DNA from: an uncultured Eubacteriales bacterium
GTDB taxonomy: Bacteria > Bacillota > Clostridia > Oscillospirales > Acutalibacteraceae
Assembly: GCA_900318495.1 (NCBI GenBank)
Contig: ONLA01000008.1
Span: 33,171-97,170 of the forward strand
Length of the DNA: 64,000 nt
Reading direction: 5' to 3'
Shown here piece by piece: positions 26,805-35,171 of this stretch. Made by a program: the position numbers and the translations under genes. Numbering within the stretch: the stretch's first letter is position 1; every line of letters starts with the position of its first letter. Below the pieces are notes generated by a model that saw nothing but the letters and a program-made list of their open reading frames with translations, made no database searches and was not told where the DNA came from.

Positions 26805-27435
26805 TTTTAAACGCTCCTCTGCAAAAATCCTTCATACAGCAGCTTTCGCATTTTGCCGTTCTCGCGGTGCACACAGCGCGTCCGTGCAGCACAAGGCGGT
26901 GACAAAAATCGTTGCTTTCTTCGCCCGGAAGAAGCTTGCGAAGCTCAAACTCAATCTTTTTTTGGTCTGTCTGCCTGTGCAGTCCGAGCCTCCGGGTAAT
27001 GCGTATGCAGTGGGTGTCAACCACCACAACGCCGGGCTGACCGAAAATATCGCCGCATACAAGGTTAGCGGTTTTTCTGCCTATTCCGGGCAGCTTAATC
27101 AGCTCGTCAATACTGCCGGGAACCTTTCCGCCGTAGTTTTCGCACAGCATTTGAGCCATAGCTACAATATCACGGGATTTTGTTTTGTATAAACCGCAGC
27201 TTTTAATATATCCGGCAACCTCGTCCGGTGTGGCAGCGGCAAAGTCCTCAGCGGTTTTAAACCTGTCAAAAAGCGCCGGAGTAACAATATTAACACGCGC
27301 GTCCGTACACTGAGCCGACAGCCGCGTGGCAATTAGCAGCTGCAAAGGGTCGGAATATGTAAGCGAGCACAAAGCGTCGGGATATTCTGCTTTAAGCGCT
27401 TCAACAGCGTTAAGCGCGATTTCTTTTTTTGTCAC
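26794..27435 (-). CDS. nth: Endonuclease III
   Basis: A 213-residue DNA glycosylase/AP lyase that removes oxidised pyrimidines. The helix-hairpin-helix is LPGIGRKTANLV with the catalytic lysine, followed by the catalytic aspartate in VVDTHCIRITRRLGL. The C-terminal 4Fe-4S cluster is intact: C-X6-C-X2-C-X5-C in CTARTAKCESCCMKDFC. The length is standard. It precedes and overlaps the Cof-type gene. Nothing about its regulation is visible. Confidence 0.97.
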   Translation of the reverse strand: MTKKEIALNAVEALKAEYPDALCSLTYSDPLQLLIATRLSAQCTDARVNIVTPALFDRFKTAEDFAAATPDEVAGYIKSCGLYKTKSRDIVAMAQMLCENYGGKVPGSIDELIKLPGIGRKTANLVCGDIFGQPGVVVVDTHCIRITRRLGLHRQTDQKKIEFELRKLLPGEESNDFCHRLVLHGRAVCTARTAKCESCCMKDFCRGAFKNDK

Positions 27436-27538
27436 GTTATCACCTCGTTTGGGGTACTATTATAAAAAGATTTTATCATAAAATAAAAACTATTGCAATT
27501 ACAGCGCGTAATTGGTAAAATAAACTGAGGTGGTATTT

Positions 27539-28267
27539 ATGTATAAAAACTATATCTTTGATTTATACGGAACTTTAATTGACATTCGCACCGACGAATG
27601 GCAAACGGCGCTTTGGAAAAAGCTCGCGCTGCTTTACGGTTATCACGGAGCGTCTTATACATACAGGGAGCTTGGAGCACAGTACGGCAAGCTGATTGAA
27701 AATGAAAAAAAGCGCGTTCACAAACGCCATCCCGAATACACGGTAATAGATATAAAAATCGACAAAATTTTCCGCAGTCTGTTTACGCTTAAAGGAGTAC
27801 GCCCCTCAAAATCTCAGGTGTTGTTTATTGCCGAGGCGTTCCGCTGTTACTCAACAAAAATGTTAAAGCTTTATGACGGCGTAACCGACCTGCTCGACAC
27901 CCTGAAAGCCAAGGACAAAAAAATTTACCTGTTGTCAAACGCCCAGCTTTCATTTACCATCCACGAGCTTAATATGCTGGGACTTCTTCCTTATTTTGAC
28001 GGTGTTTGCATAAGCTCTGAGGAGGAGTGTTCAAAGCCCGACGCTCATTATTTTGAAATACTTTTCAACCGCTACGGTCTGAAAAAAGACGAATCAATAA
28101 TGATAGGCAACGATTATCTTGCGGACATCGGAGGCGCGGCGGATTTCGGCATCGACAGCCTGTATATTCATCAGGCGATTTCCCCTGAAATTGACGGTGA
28201 GCTAAGGAGCACCTACACCGTTATGGACGGCGATGTTTATAAAATAAAACAGCTGATTGTCAGATAA
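27539..28267 (+). CDS. HAD hydrolase, YjjG-like nucleotidase or phosphatase
   Basis: A 242-residue class I HAD enzyme with a helical cap. Motif I is FDLYGTLIDI, where the usual DxDGT is DxYGT, so the general acid aspartate is replaced by tyrosine; this is common in one HAD subgroup and may lower phosphatase activity. Motif II is LLSNAQ, motif III SKPDAHYFE and motif IV GNDYLADIGGA. GAGGTGG lies before the ATG at 27539. A family B element begins at the last base of its stop codon. Confidence 0.85.
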   Translation: MYKNYIFDLYGTLIDIRTDEWQTALWKKLALLYGYHGASYTYRELGAQYGKLIENEKKRVHKRHPEYTVIDIKIDKIFRSLFTLKGVRPSKSQVLFIAEAFRCYSTKMLKLYDGVTDLLDTLKAKDKKIYLLSNAQLSFTIHELNMLGLLPYFDGVCISSEEECSKPDAHYFEILFNRYGLKKDESIMIGNDYLADIGGAADFGIDSLYIHQAISPEIDGELRSTYTVMDGDVYKIKQLIVR

Positions 28268-28361
28268 TACTAATTCCTGATAGAAAGTAGACTTATATTT
28301 TGCGAGGATATTTTTCGCAAGACAAGGCGAAGGACGCGGCAAGGCTGGCGCCTTGCAAGGA
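28267..28361 (+). repeat. MITE family B copy (B3), right end missing
   Basis: It begins ATACTAATTCCTGATAGAAA at the final base of the preceding stop codon and matches other copies up to GGCGCCTTGCAAGGA. The right terminal repeat is absent; the following sequence is unrelated. Confidence 0.87.
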
Positions 28362-28395
28362 TGTCAAGAGGCTGAACCGGCTGTGTTTGCTTATA

Positions 28396-29241
28396 TTATG
28401 AAGCGTTTCTTTGCGCAATCTGCTTTTTGTACTGAGCAGGAGTGCAGTTGTAAACCTTTTTGCACTGTGTAATAAAGGATTTAACGTTGGCAAAACCGTT
28501 TTCCATTGCCGCTGCGGAAACAGTGGCGTTGTTTTCGAGCATATCGTTAACGGCGTTTTCAAGCCGTAAGTTCGCAAGATATTCCGAAAAGCTAACCTGA
28601 GTAACGTTTTTGAAATACTTTGAAAAATAAGACGGCGAAAGGTTAACCACCGAAGAAATTTCGTCAAGCGTAATTTCGCGCTTAAAGTTTTCGTTAATGT
28701 AGGCAATTGCCGTTTTGGCGTATGAAAAATCACGCTTCGGCGATGAACCGGGGCTTGCAGAACGCCTAAAGCACATACACTTGCTCAGTAAAACATAGTA
28801 AAGCTTGTTGATGTACGAAATCAGTATCAGCGAGGAATAATCGCCTTCGCTGCCGGTTGACGAAATTTTTTTCATAATTTCAATAATTTCGTTTTTAGCC
28901 TCGGGCGAACGGCTTATGTCAAAAATAACGCTGTCAATTGATTTGCAAAACATTCTAACATATTCAAACGAGAAGTTAATGCACAACAGCTTGCAGCTGC
29001 CTCCGCTTACGGGACGCACAAGATGAACGTCCTCGCTGTTAAACAAAACAAAATCTCCGCAGCTCACAACCTGCGATTCTCCGTTACAGCAGCATTCCGA
29101 ATCCCCTTCAATCACATAAACAATTTCCGGTTCACGGTGCCACTGAAGCTCGGTCTTGTGAGTGTCAGATGATAAATTAAGATACATAATCGTTGCCGGT
29201 ATGTTTTTATCATAATTTACCAAGTCATACTTGTAATTCAT
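28396..29241 (-). CDS. AraC-family transcriptional regulator
   Basis: A 281-residue regulator. The N-terminal cupin-like domain holds WHREPEIVYVIEGDSECC and GDFVLFNSEDVHLVRP. The C-terminal domain has two helix-turn-helix units, ITLDEISSVVNLSPSYFSKYFKNVTQVSFSEYL and ATVSAAAMENGFANVKSFITQCKKVYNCTPAQYKK. Members of this type usually sense sugars or other ligands and activate nearby genes. Here the divergent neighbour is another AraC-type regulator rather than a metabolic operon, so the target is unknown. GGGAG lies before the ATG. Confidence 0.93.
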   Translation of the reverse strand: MNYKYDLVNYDKNIPATIMYLNLSSDTHKTELQWHREPEIVYVIEGDSECCCNGESQVVSCGDFVLFNSEDVHLVRPVSGGSCKLLCINFSFEYVRMFCKSIDSVIFDISRSPEAKNEIIEIMKKISSTGSEGDYSSLILISYINKLYYVLLSKCMCFRRSASPGSSPKRDFSYAKTAIAYINENFKREITLDEISSVVNLSPSYFSKYFKNVTQVSFSEYLANLRLENAVNDMLENNATVSAAAMENGFANVKSFITQCKKVYNCTPAQYKKQIAQRNAS

Positions 29242-29389
29242 CGAATAATCTCCCTATAGTATTGCAATAAATGTAGAAATATTGTAATATATTTATAGTA
29301 TATACGTTGAAAATAATATTTTCTATGCAAATTTGTATTTTTAATAAGGACAAATGTTGCATTTAAAACTTTGAGCTTCCGGAGGAATA

Positions 29390-30181
29390 ATGAATAGTAA
29401 TTCAATGAATCACGTCGATTTAATATGCCTTTCAAGCGGAAACAATCTGCAAACAAATAGCCTTCACGCGGAAACCGTGGCGTTTTCGTCATACAAGTTA
29501 TTTTATATTTACAGGGGAAGCTGCGTTGTTAACGTAAACGGAACAAGCCATCTTGTTGAAACAGACTGTTCAATTATGATTTTTCCGTTTCAAAAATATG
29601 AGATTGAGCAGGCGGACAGCTTAAAATTTTTCTGGATTGAATTCAGCGGATTTGCCGCGGCGGCGTTTGTCAGTCAGCTTGATTTTACCGTTACGTCGCC
29701 GACGGTCGGAAGGCTTAATAAAGAAGACTTTGAGCTTCTGTTTGATTATCCGGACTGCTCTACGAACGCTGTATATGAAAAATACCGCAACGGCGCGGTT
29801 ATACTTTTAATGCTGTCGTTTTACCTTGAAATGTTTCCCGGCAAGTATAGAAAAGAAAACCGTTATGTATACTCAGCCAAGCTCTATATTGAAGCTAATT
29901 TTAATAATCCCGAGCTTAACGTCAATATGGTAGTAAAGCACCTTAAAATTGACCGCAGTTATTTTTACAGGCTGTTTAAAAACGAAACTGGAATGTCTCC
30001 GGTGGATTACATAAACCGCCAGCGGATTTCACGCGCCGAGCTGCTTCTTTCCGACATAAGAATGTCAATTAAGGACGTTGCTTTTTCGGTAGGCTATACC
30101 GACCAAATGTACTTTTCACGTGTGTTCAAACGCTTAAACGGTCACACGCCTACACAATTCCGCAAATATATGTACACATAA
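29390..30181 (+). CDS. AraC-family transcriptional regulator
   Basis: A 263-residue regulator with an N-terminal cupin-like segment (FYIYRGSCVVNVNGTSH, then MIFPFQKYEIEQADS) and a C-terminal double helix-turn-helix (VNMVVKHLKIDRSYFYRLFKNETGMSPVDYI and IKDVAFSVGYTDQMYFSRVFKRLNGHTPTQFRKY), a textbook AraC domain. It is divergent from the regulator at 28396; the 148-bp interval is AT-rich and shows no clear long palindrome. GGAGG lies before the ATG. No candidate target operon is adjacent. Confidence 0.94.
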   Translation: MNSNSMNHVDLICLSSGNNLQTNSLHAETVAFSSYKLFYIYRGSCVVNVNGTSHLVETDCSIMIFPFQKYEIEQADSLKFFWIEFSGFAAAAFVSQLDFTVTSPTVGRLNKEDFELLFDYPDCSTNAVYEKYRNGAVILLMLSFYLEMFPGKYRKENRYVYSAKLYIEANFNNPELNVNMVVKHLKIDRSYFYRLFKNETGMSPVDYINRQRISRAELLLSDIRMSIKDVAFSVGYTDQMYFSRVFKRLNGHTPTQFRKYMYT

Positions 30182-30183
30182 AA

Positions 30184-30212
30184 ACAGGGTTTGGTTAAAC
30201 GCCAAACCCTGT
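30184..30212. terminator. Bidirectional terminator
   Basis: ACAGGGTTTGG and CCAAACCCTGT pair perfectly over 11 bp with a 7-base loop. TTTTTATG follows on the minus strand (cinA side). Confidence 0.88.
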
Positions 30213-30230
30213 GCTGTGTTTGTTGTTTCG

Positions 30231-30782
30231 CTACATTGAGTGGCATTCGGACAGTATTGTAAATAACGCCGCGTCGGAGGCAAGCTTGCGGATATATGAC
30301 CTTGAATTCACTCTGTTAGCCTGACCGCCGAGCATAAGCTTAACGGCATAAGCCTTGTCCTTTGTGCAAACTCCCATATACACCAGCCCTACAGGCTTTT
30401 CGGCTGTGCCGCCCGTGGGACCGGCAATACCGGTGGTGCTTACGGCAATATCCGCTCCTGAAATTTTTTTCACGCCTTCCGCCATCTGAATAGCTGTTTC
30501 AGCCGAAACAGCTCCCAAAACCGCCAGAGTTTCGGAATTAACCCCAAGCACCTTTTCCTTTATTGAATTGGCGTAAGAGCAGATTCCGCAGTCAAAAACA
30601 TCGCTTGAACCGCTCACGCGTGTGATTCTTTCGCTTAACAGTCCGCCTGTGCAGCTTTCGGCTGTTGCTGTTTTAAGTCCCTTTTGTTTAAGCTTCGCGA
30701 CAACATCCTCCTGAAGGGTGTCCTGATTAAGATTGTTCTTTCTTAAAAGATGAATAATGTCTACATCTGTAAGCGTTACCAT
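30231..30782 (-). CDS. CinA C-terminal-domain protein, nicotinamide-nucleotide amidase-like
   Basis: A 183-residue protein made of the CinA C-terminal domain (PncC type) preceded by about 25 residues. TAESCTGGLLSERITRVSGSS and STTGIAGPTGGTAEKPVGLVY are diagnostic. The family deamidates nicotinamide mononucleotide in pyridine nucleotide recycling. The larger N-terminal molybdopterin-like domain of full CinA is absent. GGAGG lies before the ATG. It is a single gene bounded by a terminator. Confidence 0.9.
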   Translation of the reverse strand: MVTLTDVDIIHLLRKNNLNQDTLQEDVVAKLKQKGLKTATAESCTGGLLSERITRVSGSSDVFDCGICSYANSIKEKVLGVNSETLAVLGAVSAETAIQMAEGVKKISGADIAVSTTGIAGPTGGTAEKPVGLVYMGVCTKDKAYAVKLMLGGQANRVNSRSYIRKLASDAALFTILSECHSM

Positions 30783-30903
30783 AATATCCTCCCTGTACTT
30801 AATATTCTGTATTAATATTCTACCACTATGTAAATCTTATTGCAATTATTTAATTTTTGAGTTATTATATATAATAATCTGAAAATATGAAAGGTATCTG
30901 AAA

Positions 30904-31629
30904 ATGGCTTGGTTTTTTTGTGAAAATGAGGTAAAATCGGATTTTTGTACACTCACGGGTGAAAACGCAAAGCACGCCAAGGTGCTCAGACTCAGAAAAA
31001 ACGAGCCTGTAACCGTTGTTACTCCCAAAGGAGTTCAGCTTGAATGTGAATGCGATGAAATTTTGCCGGATTCCGTAATCCTTAAGGTTATTTCCGCAAA
31101 GCCCTGCGAAAACGAGCCTGACGTTTTCGTAACGCTTTACCAGGCGCTTCCCAAGGGCGACAAGATGGACTACATTGTGCAAAAATGCGTCGAGCTGGGA
31201 ATAAGCCGCATAGTCCCGATGATAAGCGCGCGCTGTGTTTCGCGTCCCGACGAAAAATCACTGAACAAAAAAATCATACGCTGGCAAAAAATTGCTTTGC
31301 AGGCTGCAATGCAAAGCCGCCGCGGAATAATCCCCGAGGTTTGTCCCTGCGTCAGCTTTAAACAGGCAGCCAAGTTGACCAAGGAAAATGAAAAAACAGT
31401 TTTCTTTTACGAAGCGGGCGGCGATTCGGTGAAAAATATTCTAAACGATAAGCCGAAAACAATAGGTATGTTTATCGGCAGCGAGGGCGGCTTTGAGGAA
31501 GAAGAAGCCGGGCTTGTTGTATCGGGCGGCGGAAAAGCAGCGACGCTCGGCAGACGTATTCTCCGTGCCGAAACCGCTCCGCTTGCCGCTCTTTCAATAA
31601 TAATGTATCAGACAGATAATTTTAGTTAG
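30904..31629 (+). CDS. rsmE: 16S rRNA m3U1498 methyltransferase RsmE
   Basis: A 241-residue SPOUT methyltransferase. The N-terminal PUA-like part holds LTGENAKHAKVLRLRKNEPV; the SPOUT knot is GMFIGSEGGFEEEEAGL and LGRRILRAETAPLAALSIIMYQ; the middle has QALPKGDKMDYIVQKCVELG and RWQKIALQAAMQSRR. It methylates U1498 in 16S rRNA using SAM. The downstream mtnN gene recycles the S-adenosyl by-products, so the two may share a transcript (62-nt gap). prmA, a frequent neighbour in other genomes, is not present. Confidence 0.96.
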   Translation: MAWFFCENEVKSDFCTLTGENAKHAKVLRLRKNEPVTVVTPKGVQLECECDEILPDSVILKVISAKPCENEPDVFVTLYQALPKGDKMDYIVQKCVELGISRIVPMISARCVSRPDEKSLNKKIIRWQKIALQAAMQSRRGIIPEVCPCVSFKQAAKLTKENEKTVFFYEAGGDSVKNILNDKPKTIGMFIGSEGGFEEEEAGLVVSGGGKAATLGRRILRAETAPLAALSIIMYQTDNFS

Positions 31630-31691
31630 GCAGATTATATGGAAATTGTTTTTAATACATATATTCAGAAAAATTAAAAAGAGGTAATAAA

Positions 31692-32387
31692 ATGATAGGA
31701 ATAATATGTGCAATGCAAATTGAGGCTGACGGAATTATCGCTCTTGCCGAAAACACAAAAACCGAAGAAATAAACGGAATGAAATTTATAAGCGGCACGC
31801 TTAACGGCAAGGACGTTGTCGTAGTTGTTTGCGGAATGGGCAAGGTTAACGCCGCAATCTGCACCGTGACGCTGATTAACCGCTATAATCCCGCGCTTGT
31901 AATAAACAGCGGTGTTGCCGGCGCGCTTTCTCCTATTGTCAGCATAGGTGATTTTGTTGTGGCTACAAAGGCTGTCGAGCACGATATGAACTCCACCGCG
32001 CTCGGAGATAAGCAGGGCGAGGTCAGCTTTGCGGACTGCAAGGTTATGTATTTTGAGTGCGACAAGAACGCTTCAAACCTTCTTGCCAAATGCGCCAAAG
32101 AGCTGCCTGACACAAAGGTTGTTCAGGGCATAATTGCCAGCGGAGATGTTTTTGTTTCCGACAGGCGCAAAAGACTTCTCCTGAACGACCGCTTCGGAGC
32201 TATGGCGTGCGAAATGGAAGGCGCCGCAATCGGTCACACCTGCTGGTGCTGCAAAACTCCGTTTGCGATTCTACGCGCGATTTCTGACGATATGGATGAA
32301 AACAAGGGCGTTGACTTTGTAAAATTCAGTTCAATGGCTGCGGAAAAGACTGTTTCCGTTATAGATTTGTTTACAAAATCAGAGTGA
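31692..32387 (+). CDS. mtnN: 5'-methylthioadenosine/S-adenosylhomocysteine nucleosidase
   Basis: A 231-residue nucleoside hydrolase that cleaves adenine from MTA and SAH. Family motifs are GIICAMQIEADGI, VVVVCGMGKVNAA, INSGVAGAL, SGDVFVSD and the ribose-binding ACEMEGAAIGHTC with catalytic Asp in RAISDDMDE. The length is standard. AGAGGTAATAAA precedes the ATG. It follows rsmE on the same strand, and a shortened family B element lies 12 bp after its stop codon. Confidence 0.95.
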   Translation: MIGIICAMQIEADGIIALAENTKTEEINGMKFISGTLNGKDVVVVVCGMGKVNAAICTVTLINRYNPALVINSGVAGALSPIVSIGDFVVATKAVEHDMNSTALGDKQGEVSFADCKVMYFECDKNASNLLAKCAKELPDTKVVQGIIASGDVFVSDRRKRLLLNDRFGAMACEMEGAAIGHTCWCCKTPFAILRAISDDMDENKGVDFVKFSSMAAEKTVSVIDLFTKSE

Positions 32388-32398
32388 ACACTTTAGTG

Positions 32399-32460
32399 AT
32401 ACCGATTCCCGATAGAAAGCAGACCGCAAAGATTGTCTGCTTTTCATTAGGTATCAGTAT
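32399..32460. repeat. MITE family B, short derivative (B4)
   Basis: A 62-bp hairpin-forming remnant: ATACCGATTCCCGATAGAAA at the left, TCTGCTTTTCATTAGGTATCAGTAT (as split arms) at the right, and only CGCAAAGATTG between. The interior of the full element is deleted. It ends six bases before the ilvB -35 box. Confidence 0.82.
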
Positions 32461-32466
32461 AAAGTA

Positions 32467-32495
32467 TTGACAACATCGCTTTAATGCGCTAAAAT
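32467..32495 (+). promoter_or_regulatory. Sigma-A promoter for ilvB
   Basis: TTGACA and TAAAAT are 17 bases apart. The leader is about 50 nt, too short for a T-box riboswitch. Confidence 0.75.
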
Positions 32496-32550
32496 ATAAT
32501 TTAGTCTATCTGTTCGCGTTCAGGGCGCGGACTGAAAAGGGGTTATATAT

Positions 32551-34218
32551 ATGAAGCTTACAGGCGCTGATATTATATGTGAATGCCTTGTTGAACAGGG
32601 CGTTGACACCGTGTTCGGTTATCCGGGAGGAGCCGCGCTTAATACATATGACGCGTTATATAAATACAGCGATAAAATCAGGCATATTCTTACCGCGCAC
32701 GAACAGGGCGCTTCTCACGCCGCCGACGGCTACGCCCGTTCCACCGGCAAAACCGGAGTGGTTATCACAACATCCGGTCCCGGCGCGACCAATATTGTAA
32801 CCGGACTTGCCACCGCTAACATCGACAGTATTCCTGTTGTGGCTATCACCGGCAATGTAAATACCGACCAGCTCGGACGCGACAGCTTCCAGGAGGTTGA
32901 CATTGTAAATATTGTTAAGCCGATTACAAAGGCAAGTTATCTTGTAAAAAAGGTTGAGGACCTTGCCCCTACAATCCGCAGAGCTTTTGAGCTTGCCAAC
33001 GAAGGACGCAAGGGTCCGGTTTTGGTTGACGTTCCCAAGGACATTACCGCGGCTGTGACCGAGTTCAGCCCGGCACCGGCGGCTGTCAGCAATCCGTCAA
33101 AAATCGCCAACCCCGAAAGCATTGAAAGGGTTCAGCAGCTTATAAGAAAATCAAGACGCCCGATGATTTACGCCGGCGGAGGCATTTTAAGCGCTAACGC
33201 CTGTTCCGAATTCAGAGAATTTGCCGAGCTTATCGACGCGCCCGTTTGCTGTTCGCTTATGGGACTCGGATGCCTGCCGGCAAGCCATCCGCTTTGTATT
33301 GGCAACATCGGTATGCACGGCGGTTATGAAACAGGAATGATTACCGCGGGCTGCGACCTGATTATTGCCTGCGGAGCGCGTTTTTCCGACCGTGTGGCAG
33401 GCGACCGCGAGCGCTTTGGAGAACAGGCAAAGATTGTTCAGCTTGAAATCGACAGCAATGAAATTAACAAAAACGTTAAGGTTGACGAATATATCCTCGG
33501 CGACGCAAAGCTTATATTACAGGCTCTGCTAAAGGGTCTTGAACAGCAGGATCATTCCCACTGGCTTGACAAAATTGACGAATGGAAGCATCAGTTTGAC
33601 AAATCGTCGCGTCCCAAAAGCCTTTATCCGCTGCCCGACGAAATTATCGAGGCGGTCAACAAAATTAAGGACGACAGCGACATTATCGCTACAGACGTAG
33701 GTCAGCATCAAATGTGGGTTGCTCAGTACGCTAAAATTGAAAATAAAAAAACCTTGCTTACCTCGGGCGGTATGGGCACTATGGGCTTTGGTATGGGAGC
33801 CGCAATCGGCGCTCAGGTTTCGCATATGAACGACAGGGTTTTCCTGTTTACGGGCGACGGCAGCTTCCATATGAACTTAAACGAGCTTGTTACGCTTAAA
33901 TCGTACAGATTGCCTGTGGTTGTAATTGTAATGAACAACACCGTGCTCGGAATGGTAAGGCAGTGGCAAAAGCTGTTTTACGGCAACCGTTTTTCTCAGA
34001 CCGATCCGCACAGAGCCACGGATTTTGTAAAGCTTGCCAACGCGTTCGGTGTTGAGGGTATGAGAATTACAAAAAGCGAGGAAGTAATTCCGACGATTGA
34101 AAAAGCGGTTGAGCTAAAAGCTCCGGTTGTAATAGACTGTCAAATCAGCCCCGACGCTAATGTGCTTCCGATGATTCCGCCGGGAAAAACCGTAAATGAA
34201 ATTGTAACCGAGATGTAA
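32551..34218 (+). CDS. ilvB: Acetolactate synthase large subunit
   Basis: A 555-residue thiamine-diphosphate enzyme catalysing the first common step of branched-chain amino acid synthesis. The N-terminal motif is FGYPGGAALNTYDAL with catalytic Glu in TAHEQGASHAADGYAR; the ThDP-binding motif is GDGSFHMNLNEL followed by MNNTVLGMV. An FAD domain lies between. The length fits a biosynthetic IlvB. No regulatory small subunit (ilvN/ilvH) follows; a terminator ends the unit. It therefore either works alone or uses a subunit coded elsewhere. GGGG lies before the ATG. Confidence 0.95.
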   Translation: MKLTGADIICECLVEQGVDTVFGYPGGAALNTYDALYKYSDKIRHILTAHEQGASHAADGYARSTGKTGVVITTSGPGATNIVTGLATANIDSIPVVAITGNVNTDQLGRDSFQEVDIVNIVKPITKASYLVKKVEDLAPTIRRAFELANEGRKGPVLVDVPKDITAAVTEFSPAPAAVSNPSKIANPESIERVQQLIRKSRRPMIYAGGGILSANACSEFREFAELIDAPVCCSLMGLGCLPASHPLCIGNIGMHGGYETGMITAGCDLIIACGARFSDRVAGDRERFGEQAKIVQLEIDSNEINKNVKVDEYILGDAKLILQALLKGLEQQDHSHWLDKIDEWKHQFDKSSRPKSLYPLPDEIIEAVNKIKDDSDIIATDVGQHQMWVAQYAKIENKKTLLTSGGMGTMGFGMGAAIGAQVSHMNDRVFLFTGDGSFHMNLNELVTLKSYRLPVVVIVMNNTVLGMVRQWQKLFYGNRFSQTDPHRATDFVKLANAFGVEGMRITKSEEVIPTIEKAVELKAPVVIDCQISPDANVLPMIPPGKTVNEIVTEM

Positions 34219-34247
34219 TTATAAATATAAATATAAAAATAAACAAC

Positions 34248-34275
34248 AACGGTCAGGACATTTGCCCTGACCGTT
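34248..34275. terminator. Bidirectional terminator after ilvB
   Basis: AACGGTCAGG and CCTGACCGTT form a 10-bp stem with an 8-base loop. T-rich sequence follows on both strands, so it can serve ilvB and the convergent lipid kinase gene. Confidence 0.88.
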
Positions 34276-34302
34276 AAATTTTCTTATAATGCGGTTATGA
34301 TT

Positions 34303-35157
34303 TTATTTTCCTGCTTCGACTATGTATTCGCTCACGTTCAGCACGGTTTCGCCGTCAATTTGAAGAGCGGTGGGACGGTCAAAGCTTACCTTTACCCTCT
34401 TTGAAGTAAAGGTTGTTACAAGTTTTGTTTTTTCAATGTGTTTGCCCTCGAATATCGACGGAAACGCAATCAGGGTTTTTAATTTGCCGGCTCCGTTCAT
34501 TACCATGGTGGTTACGGTGTGTTCGGGATTAAGTCTGTCCTGACCGGGCGTTGCCATCATTCCGCCGCCGTAAAATCGTCCGTTCATTGTGGGAGCAAGC
34601 CAGCATTTTTTGAAATAGTACTTTTTTCCGTCAATTTCAACCGTGGCATTTGCAGGCTTGTACTTATAGAGCAGACCTTTGATTGCAATGCTTGTGTAGT
34701 TAATCGGTTTATCACTTTTTTTCCTGAGTCTGTCGCCTTCCTCGCAGCAGAAGCCGTCAATTCCGTAGCCAATACCGTTAATAAAACGTTTTGTTTTGCC
34801 TTTAACCTTTACAACGGGAAGGTTAACAATGTATTTATTGATTTTTTCGGGTTCGGAGTTTTCGTTTTTACCGATGTCGCGCCAAAAATCATTTCCTGTG
34901 CCTGCGGGGTAATAGTAAACGTCGTTTTTTATTTTGCTGCAGTCCATATCGTTGACAAGGTGATTCAGCGTGCCGTCGCCGCCGCAAATTACAACCTCGT
35001 CGTCTTCGCCGAGACTCGCGAAGAATTCGGGATAGCTCAGATTTGTGAGGTCAAGCTTTTCAAAATTCTTGTATTTCCGGATTTCTCGGATTTTTTTCGC
35101 GCTTTGTTCACCGGCACCGTTGTTTGATTTGGAATTGTAAAGCAAATATGTTTTCAT
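34303..35157 (-). CDS. Diacylglycerol kinase catalytic-domain protein (DagK/YegS-like)
   Basis: A 284-residue lipid kinase. The nucleotide-binding motif VVICGGDGTLNHLVNDM and YYPAGTGNDFWRDIG are the DAGK signature; NGIGYGIDGFCCEEGDRLR continues the family pattern. It would phosphorylate diacylglycerol or a related lipid at the inner face of the membrane. It starts 14 nt after the PlsC-type gene, so the two form a phosphatidic-acid-producing pair, possibly recycling diacylglycerol left by lipoteichoic acid synthesis, given the glycosylation genes upstream (inference). The exact lipid substrate is unproven. Confidence 0.9.
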   Translation of the reverse strand: MKTYLLYNSKSNNGAGEQSAKKIREIRKYKNFEKLDLTNLSYPEFFASLGEDDEVVICGGDGTLNHLVNDMDCSKIKNDVYYYPAGTGNDFWRDIGKNENSEPEKINKYIVNLPVVKVKGKTKRFINGIGYGIDGFCCEEGDRLRKKSDKPINYTSIAIKGLLYKYKPANATVEIDGKKYYFKKCWLAPTMNGRFYGGGMMATPGQDRLNPEHTVTTMVMNGAGKLKTLIAFPSIFEGKHIEKTKLVTTFTSKRVKVSFDRPTALQIDGETVLNVSEYIVEAGK

Positions 35158-35171
35158 TTCAATTATCCCCT

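Noticed and set aside
28293-28733. Minus-strand open frame overlapping the AraC gene end, sharing the phrase LQGASLAASFALSCEKYP with the zinc-ribbon frame at 10490
   Set aside because: The shared phrase is the translation of the family B repeat in both places, and the remainder is antisense or out of frame to the regulator.
32461-32550. T-box or attenuator leader before ilvB
   Set aside because: The leader is about 50 nt and has no specifier stem or T-box consensus.
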